DNA from: Rebecca billardiae RCC1528
Taxonomy: Eukaryota; Haptophyta
DNA: 64,000 bases
Assembly (NCBI GenBank): GCA_965240325.2
Contig: OZ251225.1
Coordinates: 2,418,001 to 2,482,000 of the forward strand
Direction: 5' to 3'
Position numbers and translations under genes: made by a program. This document shows, piece by piece, positions 20,334 through 30,400 of the stretch. The notes beneath the pieces are model-generated. The model was not told the origin of the DNA. It saw nothing but the letters and a program-made list of their open reading frames with translations, and searched no databases. Numbering within the stretch: position 1 is the stretch's first letter; every line of letters starts with the position of its first letter.

Positions 20334-22417
20334 ATGGACTTCATGCTCGCGAAGAAGCTGCCGGCGGGGCGTGGCGGCGGTGCTGCGCAGGCCCCGGCCG
20401 CGCCTCTTGGCGCATCGCCGCCAGTACCCACCCCTACCCCGGCAGGAGCAGGCCCGGGGCCGTCGTGCGTGGTTTCGTCTGCGGGTGCGTCGCCGGCGCA
20501 GGGCCTGCCGGCGCAGGGCGCGGCAGCGGAGCCTGTGGAGGCGACGGACGTGCACGTGGTTGCTTCGCAGTTTCAGGCGCAGTACTATGACGTCATATGC
20601 ACCCAGCCACAGCAGGCGCGCCTCTTTTACTACGACGAGTCCATCGTCTCACGCTGCCACCCGGTCAGCCTCGTTCCGATCGCGCCAGCGGTGGGGCTTG
20701 CGAGCATCCACACGGCGCTGACGGAGTCGGTGCTCGCGTACTCGAGCTGCACCGTGCAGACGCTCGACGCGCAGTCCGCCCCGGGCGGCATCATCGTGAT
20801 GGTGACGGGCTCGGTGCTGTGCAAGGGCGAGGTGATGCCGCGGCCGTTCGTCCAGACCTTCTTCCTGATCGAGCGCAAGCACTCCTACTACGTGCGCAAC
20901 GACGTGCACCGCTTCATCGACCGGCCCGTGGCGCCCGCGGCACCGGTCGCGGCTGACGCGACGGCTATGGCGAGCGCGGCCACGCCACCGCCGCAGCGGC
21001 CGCCGCACGCGTCGGGCAACGGCGCGCCGCACGCACCGACGGCCGACCCTGCGGTGCTGCAGGCGGTCGCTGCGTCGCCCGTCGCACCGCTGCCTGAGCA
21101 GCACGCGCCGCTGCAGGACGCGCGGGCCCCGGTGCCCGCGGCGCAGCGCGGCGTGGTGAGCGATGGGGCGTGCGCGATGGCGGCGACGGGGAGTGCTCCC
21201 GCGCCTGGGCCATCGGCCGGGAGTGCGCAGCCGTGCGCCTCCAGGGCGGCGCGCAGCGCGGCAGGCGTCAGCGGGGCCGGCGGTGGCGGTGCGAGCGGCG
21301 GGTCGGCGGCGGTGAACGCGGCGGCGGCAGTACGGCCTGCCGCACGGGAGGCGGAGGCGGCTGCGGCAGCGGCTGGCGCAGTGACGGAGCGGGGCGCGGA
21401 CGATGGCACGGAGGTTGGCTCGGCGCTGATGAAATCGTGGGCGGCGATTGTGGGCAAGGAGGCCCCGCTGCCGAGGGTAGGGGACGCCGCGGCGAGCGGC
21501 GTGGCGGAGGGCGAAGCGCTCGAGCTGGCGGCGGCAGTGGGGGCGATGGAGCTGGTAAATGGCGGCGCGGCGAGTGGCGTGGCGGCCCCGGCCGAGGGCG
21601 CGGCAGGGCAGGCGGTAGCACTCGTGGGGACGCCGGCGCATGCACTCGCTGCCGCCGAGGGCTCCGACGGCGCGGAGGTGCGGCCTGCACCACGGCGGCG
21701 CGAGGCACCGTCGGTGCGTGGCGCGCGGCGCCCGTCAGCCGCACGCGCGCACACCGCTCACCGCGCGTGCCTGCCCGCCGCTGCTCTCCGCGTGCAGGTG
21801 TCGCCGGAGCCCGCCGAGGGCGGTGCGCGCGCCGGGCACGGCGTGCACGGCGCGAACATCCTCAACTCGTCGGTGGCGGTGTTTGTGTCCCACGTGCCGC
21901 TCTCAGTCGAGTCGGACGAGCTGCGGCAGCTCTTCCAGCAGTGGGGCAAGGTGGTGCAGGTGCACTGGCGGAAGGACCGCGGCTTTGCATTCGTCGAGTT
22001 TGCCACGCAGAAGGACGCGCAGAACGCCGTCCAGGTCGCGGCCGTCGACCCGGTGTGCGCGGCGGCGCTCCGCGCGCCTCCCGCGACAAGCGAACGCGTG
22101 CGCTCACGCGCGCGCTGCACGCGTGCCCCCTCCCCGGCTGCGATCCCTCGGCACGCCGCCGCCGCGCAGGGCATCGTCATCCACGACCAGCGTGTCCTCG
22201 TTGAGCCCAAGAAGGCGGTGCAGAGCAACCGGGGACGGTACGGAGGCACGCCTGCGGTGCGTGCGCGCTCTGCGGCAGGCCTTCCCTCACTGACACACCG
22301 CTGTCTGCCCTCCCATCCGCGCCATGCGTACGCCGCGTGCGCAGCGGTGGCGGTGGCCGGCGTGGCGGCGCACGGGCTGGACGGACGGGCGGCGAGGCAC
22401 GAGGCACGCAGCTGTAA
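20334..22417 (+). CDS. G3BP-like RNA-binding protein (NTF2 + RRM + RGG)
   Basis: Exons are 20334-21713, 21798-22052, 22170-22237 and 22345-22417, giving about 591 aa. An NTF2-like domain (about residues 70-195) opens with VASQFQAQYYDVICTQPQQ and includes FVQTFFLIERKHSYYVRNDV. A long Ala/Gly-rich disordered region is followed by an RRM: RNP2 VFVSHVP, RNP1 RGFAFVEF, then GIVIHDQRVLVEPKK in the next exon. With the last splice (donor GTACGG at 22238) the C-terminus reads NRGRGGGGRRGG, an RGG box; the unspliced frame loses this. NTF2-RRM-RGG order is the signature of G3BP proteins, which nucleate stress granules and bind mRNA in the cytoplasm. The first two introns (84 and 117 bp) are multiples of three with no stop, so they are easily mistaken for coding sequence. 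The start is the first ATG in frame. Confidence 0.82.
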
Positions 22418-22772
22418 TAAGCGATGACCGGTGCTATGGCTGGCTGCCTACTCACTGGCCCGCGAGTGCTGACGCCCGGCGTGGACACATCTCTCAACGC
22501 AGCACGACTGAGGCAGCGGCTCGGCGTGTTCGCGGCCCAAATGGTATGCGGCTTGTAGGCGGCGGGGCGGCCGGGGCAACTGCTACGACTCAAGGTCAAA
22601 CCCGAAGCCTACCCGTCACCCGAAGCCGTCTTGACGGCCAGCGACGTGAGACGGGGTCCCACGGCGGCCACGGCCACGCCGCACGCGGCCCACGCCCACG
22701 CCCACGGCCGCCGCGCCGCGCTATAGTGATGTCCAGTCTACGAAGTACGAGTCGTATCTCTTTCGGTTGGCC

Positions 22773-22980
22773 GAAGATACGCTAGCGTCCTTCCGACCAC
22801 AAAATCGCGAAAAACGCCGCAATCGCTTGGTTTTCAGACCTCGGCCCCAGCGGCAAATGCGTTCAGCGACCTCGAAAACCTTGGGACCCGCTCGGGTTTG
22901 GGCGTCAGGTGCCGTAGGCGACCGTCCGACCGCCGGAACCGTCCAAAACTCCAAAAGTCGAAGGACGCTAGCGTATCTTC
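22773..22980. mobile_element. Small MITE-like element with perfect 21-bp inverted repeats
   Basis: The 21-bp left end starting GAAGATACGCTAGCG (22773-22793) is repeated perfectly in inverted orientation at 22960-22980. The element is 208 bp with no coding capacity. The terminal repeat itself has a GCTAGC palindromic core. No clear target-site duplication is visible. Confidence 0.72.
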
Positions 22981-23715
22981 CTTTTGTCTTTTGAGGGTGC
23001 CGGTAGTACGCTAGCGCCGGCTATGTTCGAGACCTCAGAGGCTAAGACTTCAGCCAGAGGTGCCCCAGGAGGTGCCCAACATGATTGACTTAATGGGCAG
23101 CAAGCGCCGCGCACGTCAGAGAGCTCCACGACTGACGTTTTGAGAGACACGCTCAGCGACGCGCGGCGCGGGCTCGTCGTCGGACGACCAACAGCACTGA
23201 GGGGTCACGGCGACAGCACACAGGGCGGGCTAGTCGGCGGGACGTGCGGCATTCGCGACTCCATCAACCGTTGACGAGCGCGCGGTGGCAGCGGCGCGCT
23301 GGTCGCACCTGCAACGCCCTGCTCAGGCACCGCGGCCACCGCGCTGCTGGCCACGCCCACGGCTCGCGCCGCAGCGGCCGCGCATAGCTTGCACTGGCGC
23401 AATTGGCGTGGCGTGCGACAGCGCGGTGGCACTCGGGGCGATGACGTTGACAATGATAAGTTGCTCCATCTCCACAGCCCGCTCGAAGCCCTGCGCCGCG
23501 CCGCTTTCCTCCGCCTCACGCCGCGCAGCGCCGCAGTCATCCAAATCACAACCGTCGTCGAGCGCGGTCGCCTCTGGAGGGCCGTCGTCGGCATCAGAAG
23601 AGAAGGTCTCGTCATGTGAGTTGTCGTTGAGGTCCCAGGCATCAATCGCGCCCGCGGCCGCCCTCGCGCGCGCCCCCTACGCGCCGTCAGAGCTCACGCG
23701 CGCCGGGGCGCCATC

Positions 23716-23737
23716 GAAGATACGCTAGCGTATCTTC
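23716..23737. repeat. Perfect 22-bp palindrome related to the MITE ends
   Basis: This reads GAAGATACGCT followed by its exact reverse complement. It is two outer halves of the 22773/22980 inverted repeat joined back to back. A core TACGCTAGCG also occurs at 23007-23016. Confidence 0.75.
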
Positions 23738-23804
23738 CCCGCGGCCAACAAAGAGATAGCAGTGGCCGGCTGATCAGGCTTGAACATTATTACAGAATCA
23801 TCGT

Positions 23805-23808
<4 letters not shown>

Positions 23809-23870
<62 letters not shown>
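23809..23870. repeat. (AT)n microsatellite, about 31 units
   Basis: This is an uninterrupted dinucleotide AT run of about 62 bp flanked by GC-richer DNA. Confidence 0.95.
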
Positions 23871-23875
<5 letters not shown>

Positions 23876-24307
23876 TTAATACACAGTACTCAGTAGAATA
23901 CTACAGGCGCGGGACCGGACACCCGGTCACCGTGACCGGACGCGCGGACGGGACGTCGTGGCGACGGGACGTTGCCGCGCCTCCACTCAGACCACTGACC
24001 TAACTCTCCGCGGCATCAGGCGCGACAGGCGCCGACCACTCATAATATAATCGCCATATATCAGTCGCCACTGCCAGTAGTCTGAGTCTGAACGTGGCGG
24101 AGATCCGTGATGAGTCCGACTGCATTATGAGTGAACTCGGCCTCGGGCTCGGGCCCGACTCCCGACTCCCGAGTCGGTCGGAGTCGGACCAGCGCGCGAG
24201 ATCTCATGTCCCGATGTTGATTGTTGATGATCGGGCGGGAGGGCCGCGTCAACTGCCGCCAGTGCCCAGTGTCCAACTGCGCATGCCGGAGGAATGGCGC
24301 ACCCGGC

Positions 24308-25331
24308 TTAGACGATGCGTTCGAGCTCCTTCGCATACGACAGCGTCTCGTGTATCAGCCGCATGGATGGGATTTCCAGCGGCTTTTCCGTCTGGTGCTG
24401 GAACGTGATAATGCCGCCCTCGATGGACCACTCCCGCTGCGCGCAGAGAGTGGCGACGCAGCGAACCAGGGCGTGAGGCCGCGAGAAGGAGGGCGGGCAG
24501 CGGGCGTGAGCATGCGCCGCACGGTTCGCACGGGCAGGGCGCCGTGGACGGCAGCGTACCGTTGCCGCGTACGCCTCGAGCTCGGCGGGCGCACTGAACA
24601 TGAGCATCTGCTGCGCGTGCGCAACTGACATGGTGCGGTACGCCTTCTCCGCGCACGCCGCGATCTCCTCGCGTACAGTGTCCACGAGCATGCCCATGAA
24701 GAACTGGCCTTCTTGCGAGTAGAGGCCGTCGGCGCGCGCGTTGAGCACCTTGTTGAAGCTGCCCTCCATGATGTACTGCTCGAGCTGCGATGGGTACTTG
24801 ATGTAGATGTTCGAGTCGTGCAGCTCGGACGGGATCAGCTCGAGCTCGGTGTGGAACTCAGCGGTGCGGTTCTGGGCGAGCAGGCGGAGCAAGTTGAGGC
24901 CCAAGATGGGGAATTGTCGCTGCGACTCGGGCAGCACGGACCTGCGCGCAGGCAACAGGCAGCGCTCAGCGCGCATGAGCTCCCCAAGCGCAGTCGCGGT
25001 GGGTGCGAGAGCGCTGGCGAGGCGACGTCACACACCTGAAGTCGTTGTAGAACACCTTGAGCTGCGAGACGTAGCGCTCGAATGCGGGAATGTCATGCGT
25101 GCGGATGCTCAGGAAGGCCCCGTGCTCCAGGATCTCGCGCGACAGGAGCAGCTCCTGCTGCATGGTGGGTGACTGCGTCACGCCCAGAGGTGGCAACGAT
25201 GCGAACTGCGTCATGCGCAGTTTGAGGTCGTCAAGCATCGAGGCGCACTTGTCCACATCGCACGGCTTGTTGTCGAACGCCTTCTTGAACTGCTCAAAGC
25301 GCTGCGCGGCCTCCTGCAGCTTGGCGTCCAT
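24308..25331 (-). CDS. RPN12: 26S proteasome regulatory subunit RPN12 (PSMD8)
   Basis: There are three exons: 25331-25036, 24941-24560 and 24436-24308, encoding 268 aa, close to the usual length of this lid subunit. Conserved stretches are LGLNLLRLLAQNR, EFHTELELIP, YPSQLEQYIMEGSFNKVLNA, FFMGMLVDTVREEIAACAEKAY and the C-terminal ETLSYAKELERIV, all hallmarks of RPN12/PSMD8. Intron donors are GTGTGTG and GTACGC; both acceptors are GCGCAG. Splice phases restore the family alignment (FYNDFRSVLPESQ and AATREWSIEGG). RPN12 is the last subunit incorporated into the proteasome lid and helps join lid to base. The gene is head-to-head with the 25542 gene, 210 bp apart. Confidence 0.95.
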
Positions 25332-25541
25332 GCTTGCTGGTCGCCGATCAACGAGCGCGGGCGCGTCGCGACTCGCGCGATCTCGTCAAGAGCAGCGGCA
25401 GCGGCTGGCTTGGCGCGACCTCCCCCACGATGGCTGCCATCGCAGGAGGCGCGGAAAAGTGAGCTAGTCACTTGCACGGCACTCGCCGGAGTCGCCGCCC
25501 AGCATACCGAACGAGGTTCGACCCAGGTGGGGGCTTGAACG

Positions 25542-26009
25542 ATGGACCGTGGTACCTCCGTCATCGTTCTCCTGCTGGTGGCAACCACCATCGCGTTCAT
25601 CATCTTCGCTGCGCGCGACCTCGTCTCGGCCACTCGAACTGGAGGGCTCGGCGCGCCCAATTCATTGGCGCCTCAGTGCACGTACAAGCGCGTGCATTCC
25701 TGCCGTGACTTCGGCCCCTTGCAGCCACGCGTCTTTCATGAAGCAGCGTTGGCAGCGGGATGGCCGTGCGAGCATCAGCGGAATCTATGCGGACAGAACT
25801 ACTACATTCCGCGTGACCTTGGCTGCCCGAATTCGACCTGGGACTACCTCTACGAGCACGGCTACGTGTACGGGAGCTGCTACCTGCCATGCCCAGCTGG
25901 GTGCGAGCGCGTCATGCACCAACCTTGCACATGCGGCCCTCCGCAGAGCCGCCTTCATGGACTTGCGGCCAGTCAGCACAGCGTCAGAGACTCTGACGTG
26001 CTGGGCTGA
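25542..26009 (+). CDS. Signal-anchored small cysteine-rich protein
   Basis: The 155-aa product starts with an uncleaved-looking hydrophobic segment at residues 7-23 (VIVLLLVATTIAFIIFA) followed by RD, consistent with a type II signal anchor or N-terminal TM helix. The rest contains about ten cysteines (CTYKRVHSC, WPCEHQRNLCG, GSCYLPCPAGC, PCTCG), suggesting a disulfide-bonded extracytoplasmic domain. No family is recognised. The length, ATG and shared upstream region with RPN12 support a real gene. Confidence 0.65.
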   Translation: MDRGTSVIVLLLVATTIAFIIFAARDLVSATRTGGLGAPNSLAPQCTYKRVHSCRDFGPLQPRVFHEAALAAGWPCEHQRNLCGQNYYIPRDLGCPNSTWDYLYEHGYVYGSCYLPCPAGCERVMHQPCTCGPPQSRLHGLAASQHSVRDSDVLG

Positions 26010-27495
26010 TCGGTTATTCAAGCCGAGTTCCATTGTGACGCGGGCAATGACAACGAGTCAATATGACCGCGTTCCGCGGTCCTTTTCCGTAGAACGAACG
26101 TAGTTCGGGGCCCGCGGTGGCGGTGCACCCTCCGTCGCAGCCATCGTCTAAATATTGCTGACGACCAGTTGAAGCATGATGCCCGTACAACTGCTAGTGC
26201 TACGGACTCGCCATCGGTCAGCAGCGGCGCGCCGCCGCCCCGGCCGCGCGGCCGGGGCCCGGGCGGGCCCATCGCAGCCGCCGGCGCGGCGCCGAGCGAT
26301 TGTGTACAGGCGGATGCGACGAGGCGTGATCGACGCACGAGCGCGACTCCACGTGCAAGCCAGGCCACGCGGAGCTGACTGACAGCCAGGGAGCACGGTG
26401 CGGGGCCGCGGATTCGTTCGGGCCGCTCAGTGCGGGCCGCTGCTGCTGACCGCTGTCGTCACCGCACGCCGGCAGCGCCGCCAGGATATAGATGATTTGC
26501 ACTGAGTGTCCGAGTAGGGTTCGACCAGCGCCTGCGCGACGGCCGACAGGCGGGCGCGAGGCGTGATCGATGCATGAGCGCAACTCTACGTGCACGCCAG
26601 GCCACGCGGTGCTGACAGCCCGAGGGAGCGCGGTGCCGAGGTGCGAGGGCAGCAGGCATGGCAAGGGCGGCGCGTGGTGAAGTCGGAGACTCAGAGATCG
26701 ATCAGTCGTCCGTCCGGCATCAGGCGCCGGCTGGCGCCGCTGCCCCCGAGCTTGCGAGAGCCCGAATACAGGGCGGCTGCCGCGGCGCAGGCGCCGGCCC
26801 GACGCGCGGCGGCCGCGCAGGCAGTCGACACGCCACACGGGGCGGCGGGGGCGCGCGGAGTGAGCGGGGCACCTATAAACGGATAGCTGCGGCGGGTATT
26901 TTTCAATGTCTCGCACTATTGGAGTTGGTTGGACTATTATGTCAACGGTCGTTCTTGGCATCTTGCGGCGGCGAGGCCATATTTATTTTACTATGGTCGC
27001 ACTACATGAACAAGAGTCTACCCCCCTAATTATTCCTTTGTACCCACAATACCCAGCCTCGCACACTTGGGCCGTGGGTTTCGTTGTGATAGTGGCCTCT
27101 GTTCACTATTCAAGACGGCGGACGCGACCTTTTTCGACGCTAATCCATGTGTAAGGGGGTCTAAAAAATCGAAACTCGGTCTCCTCCACTCTGGAAAACA
27201 CCGCCCCGTCCCTTTTTCTTTGATCAAAGATCTTTTTGAAACGTGGTTAGTGCCCGCGTCGCGGGCTCCACGCTGCGCGTTCCGCCCTGCACCGCGGGCC
27301 ATGAAAGAAAAGGTACCGAAAAGGAGCACAAATGCCCCGGAGCGTCGGCTTCTTGGACTGTGTCGGAGAGCGTGCGATGATCATGAAGGATGGCGCGGCA
27401 ACCTGCCACCGTGAGCCTTACGCACGTTAAAACAAATAAACCGCGTAGCGTCATAATCTGCGTCGGGGTAGTAGCGCACTGGCGCAGCACCTTCC
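26010..27495. other. Gene-free interval with a short duplicated segment
   Basis: It contains the 26.3/26.55-kb duplication annotated separately. The 26880-27400 portion is less GC-rich with several T-rich runs. It matches no snRNA, tRNA or other RNA motif I could identify. The 3' UTR of the ABCA gene should lie at its right end. Confidence 0.5.
26304..26633. repeat. Imperfect direct repeat, about 90 bp, two copies
   Basis: Copy A (about 26304-26400) and copy B (about 26545-26633) share ACAGGCGG, GAGGCGTGATCGA, GAGCGC.ACTC.ACGTGC and CCAGGCCACGCGG.GCTGAC, at a spacing of about 240 bp in the same orientation. There is no coding signal. Confidence 0.7.
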
Positions 27496-30400
27496 TTACG
27501 AGGCGGATGATGCAGCGCCGTGCGGTGGCGCAACGGAGTCGGCCCCGACGACAGTGGTGACGCCAACGGGCTGCTGGCAAGTCGGCATCTGGGGCCGCGG
27601 CCGGAGCTGTGCCAGCCGCGCACCCAGGCGTGCCGGGATCGCGCGCCGCGCGGCCAACGCGGGGCGCGCAAAACGCGGCACCGTTGCATCATCCGATACC
27701 TCGACGCCCTTCGACTCACTGCCACCCTCGTTCTTCTCGTCCACAGCATCGGTTCCATCGGCGCGTGCCAGCTGCAGGAAGACCTGCTCGAGCGTGGGCT
27801 GGCTTGCTGCGTACTCCACGATCCCGACGGTGTGCATGTGCGCCTGCACCGCCTCGAAGATGCTGGCGAGCTGGCCTCCGGGTGCCTCGCCAGGCGCCTG
27901 CACGTGCTTGGGTGCCGAGGCAGTGGCACCTGGCATGCCCACGGCGTGCATGTTGCTCTGCACCGCCTCGAGCATCGCCGCGAGCTGCCCCCCGCGTGCG
28001 CCGCCCGACGCCTCCGGTGCGGTCGCTTCGTCCATCACGTACTTCAGCTTGGTGCCGTGGTACTCGTCCAGGTGCGCACTCGCGCCAAATGTTCGCGCCA
28101 CGAATGCGCGAACATCATCAACGCGGCCGGGCGCACACTTCAGCTCAAGCACGTAGCCGCCGCCGAAGCGACTCTTGAGACGCTGCAGGCCGCCGAGGCA
28201 GCGCAGCCGTCCGGCTGAGATCACGCCGACACGGTGGCACAGCGCCTCACACTCCTCCATGGAGTGCGACGTGAGCACGATCGCACGCCGCCGAGCCTCC
28301 TGGCTCAGCACATCCCACATGTGGCGGCGGGCGAGTGGGTCCATACCCGAGGACGGCTCATCGAGAAAGATGACCGCGGGCGAGCCAAGCAGCGCTATGG
28401 CAAGGCTCGTCTTGCGCTTGTTCCCACCTGAGTATGCCGCCGTCGGCCGCGCTGCGTGTGGCCGGAGCCCGAGGCGGGTGATGAGCGCCTCGGCAGCATC
28501 GTGTGCGTCTGCGGGAGCCATGTGCTTGAGCGCGCCGTATAGCGCTAGCGCCTCTCGCGCGGTCATCCAGTCAATCAGCGGGTCGGTCTGCGGGCAGTAG
28601 CCCACGGTGGAGAAGACGGACTGCAGCTGTGAGACCACATCAAATCCGCCCACACGCGCATGTCCACGAGTGGGCATGTGGAAGCCGGTGAGCACTTTGA
28701 GCGTGGTTGACTTGCCCGCACCTGCGCGAACAAGCAAGCACGGGGTGGAGCGCGGAAAGCCACGCTACTGTTCAGGGCGGGTGCGGACGGGGGAAAAGCG
28801 CTCGCTCCGCAGGGCGGCTGGCTCCGCACCATTCACGCCGAGCAGTCCGAAGCATTCGCGCGCCCGCACACGCAGCGAGATGCCGCGCACAGCGAGCTTT
28901 GGCGGGTTGGCTCCACGGCGTGGATACACCTTCCAGAGCCCATGGATCAGGACAGCCTCGTCGTTGCGAGCAGCTTCGACGCGTGCCTCGAGGGCCCCGC
29001 CCGGCCACATCCCCCGCGTGGGCTGGCCCTCCGCCGCGTCGATGTCGGCGCGCTCCGCAGCAACGTCCTCATCCTCCCCCGCCGCTGACTCCGCCTCACT
29101 TGCAGCGGCCGCACTGGCGGCCCGCGCGGCAGCAGAGCCCGCGCACGGCATGACGCGTGAGGCGAGGCGGCGCAACTCATCGCGCCGAGCGAGGAGGAGC
29201 AAGACCACAAAATAGATCGCAGCGAGCGCTCCGTTGAAGCGCAGTGGCCGGCCGAGCACGTCCTCTGCGAGCGGGTCTTGCGGTATGCCCGTGAGTAGCT
29301 GCACGTAGTAGGACTGCGAGAGCGCAAGCAAACCCTCGCCGAAATTGAATGGTGGCAGTACGCGGTACACCCACACGAGCTGTTCGGCGACCTCACGAGT
29401 GCGATCAAGCGAAAGCATGATGAGGTTTGCCATGACCAGCACGAACCCCGAGACGAGTTGCACGAGCACCAGCGCGATCTGCGCGCTCGAGCCTGTCTCG
29501 AAGCCGAGCGAGAGCGCATACGTCTGCGGCAGCACAGCACATCCATAGAGGAACATGTGCAGGAAGAGCAGCCCCACGCTGCGTCCTGTGCCGACGAGCG
29601 AGGGCTCACCATACGCGAGCAGCACGCACATCACGAGCGCCAGAAGCACCGCGTACTGCAGCAGGTCCCAAACGTAAGTCGAGAGCCAGTAGAGGGCGGG
29701 CCGCGCGCCCGAGAGCAACTGCAGGTGAGTCGAGCCGATTGCACGCTCGCGCACCACAAATGTCGAGAACGCGGCCGGGATGTAGCAGAAAGGAACGAGC
29801 ACAAAGATGGAGGAGAGCACGGCGAGGATGAGGCGCAGCTCGAGCTCCTGCTTCGACGTGAGCGGCAATGGCTCGACGGACACGCTGTACACGTCTGCCG
29901 TGCGCGCAGTTGAGTTCATCGACGGCTCAGCACCTGGCTCGGAATCGACCGACACATCGGCTGCGTCTGCGCGTGCCGGGCACCTGTCCGCCGGCTTGCG
30001 GGCGTCGAGGGCGTCGGCGTACTGCGCAGCGTGCAGAGCCCCGGTCACCGCGCCGATGGCGTGCGGCGACGTCGCGTTGTGCATCAGGCTCAGCGCCGCG
30101 CCGAGTGAGAGCGTCACATTGCGCGCGCGTGTGGCACGCCCCCGGTCATTCGGTGCCTCGCCGATCACAAGCTCGTCGCGGCATGAGGCCGTCGGCTCAC
30201 CCACGCGCGTGCACAGGCCGCGGAAGCGCACGCCAGTCGTGCTGACGAGCGCCTGCTCGGCATGCAGGTAGACGGGCACGCCCCGCCCCGCCACGAGCGC
30301 GGCGAGCGAGCGCGTGTCGAAGACACTCGCCAGCCCGATCGGCAGGGCTGGCGGCCCGCCGTCCTCGCTGTCCGATGTCGCTGCGGCTGCAAGCCGAACG

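Larger units (their letters stand above)
22418..24307. other. Gene-free interval with inverted-repeat elements and AT microsatellite
   Basis: It holds the MITE-like element, its palindromic relative and an (AT)n tract, annotated separately. Open frames around 23205-23728 are opposing shadows with no domain or codon support. Confidence 0.5.

Noticed and set aside
23205-23728. Opposing 146- and 147-residue frames
   Set aside because: Both are low-complexity Ala/Arg/Ser-rich with no domain, and they lie between transposon-like palindromes.
26500-26535. tRNA-like GGTTCGACC at 26519 (and a similar string at 25512)
   Set aside because: No cloverleaf could be folded around either string; 25512 lies in the leader of a protein gene.
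26880-27400. Possible snRNA or small gene in a less GC-rich block
   Set aside because: No U1, U2, U4, U5 or U6 core motif and no ATG-led frame with gene-like composition.
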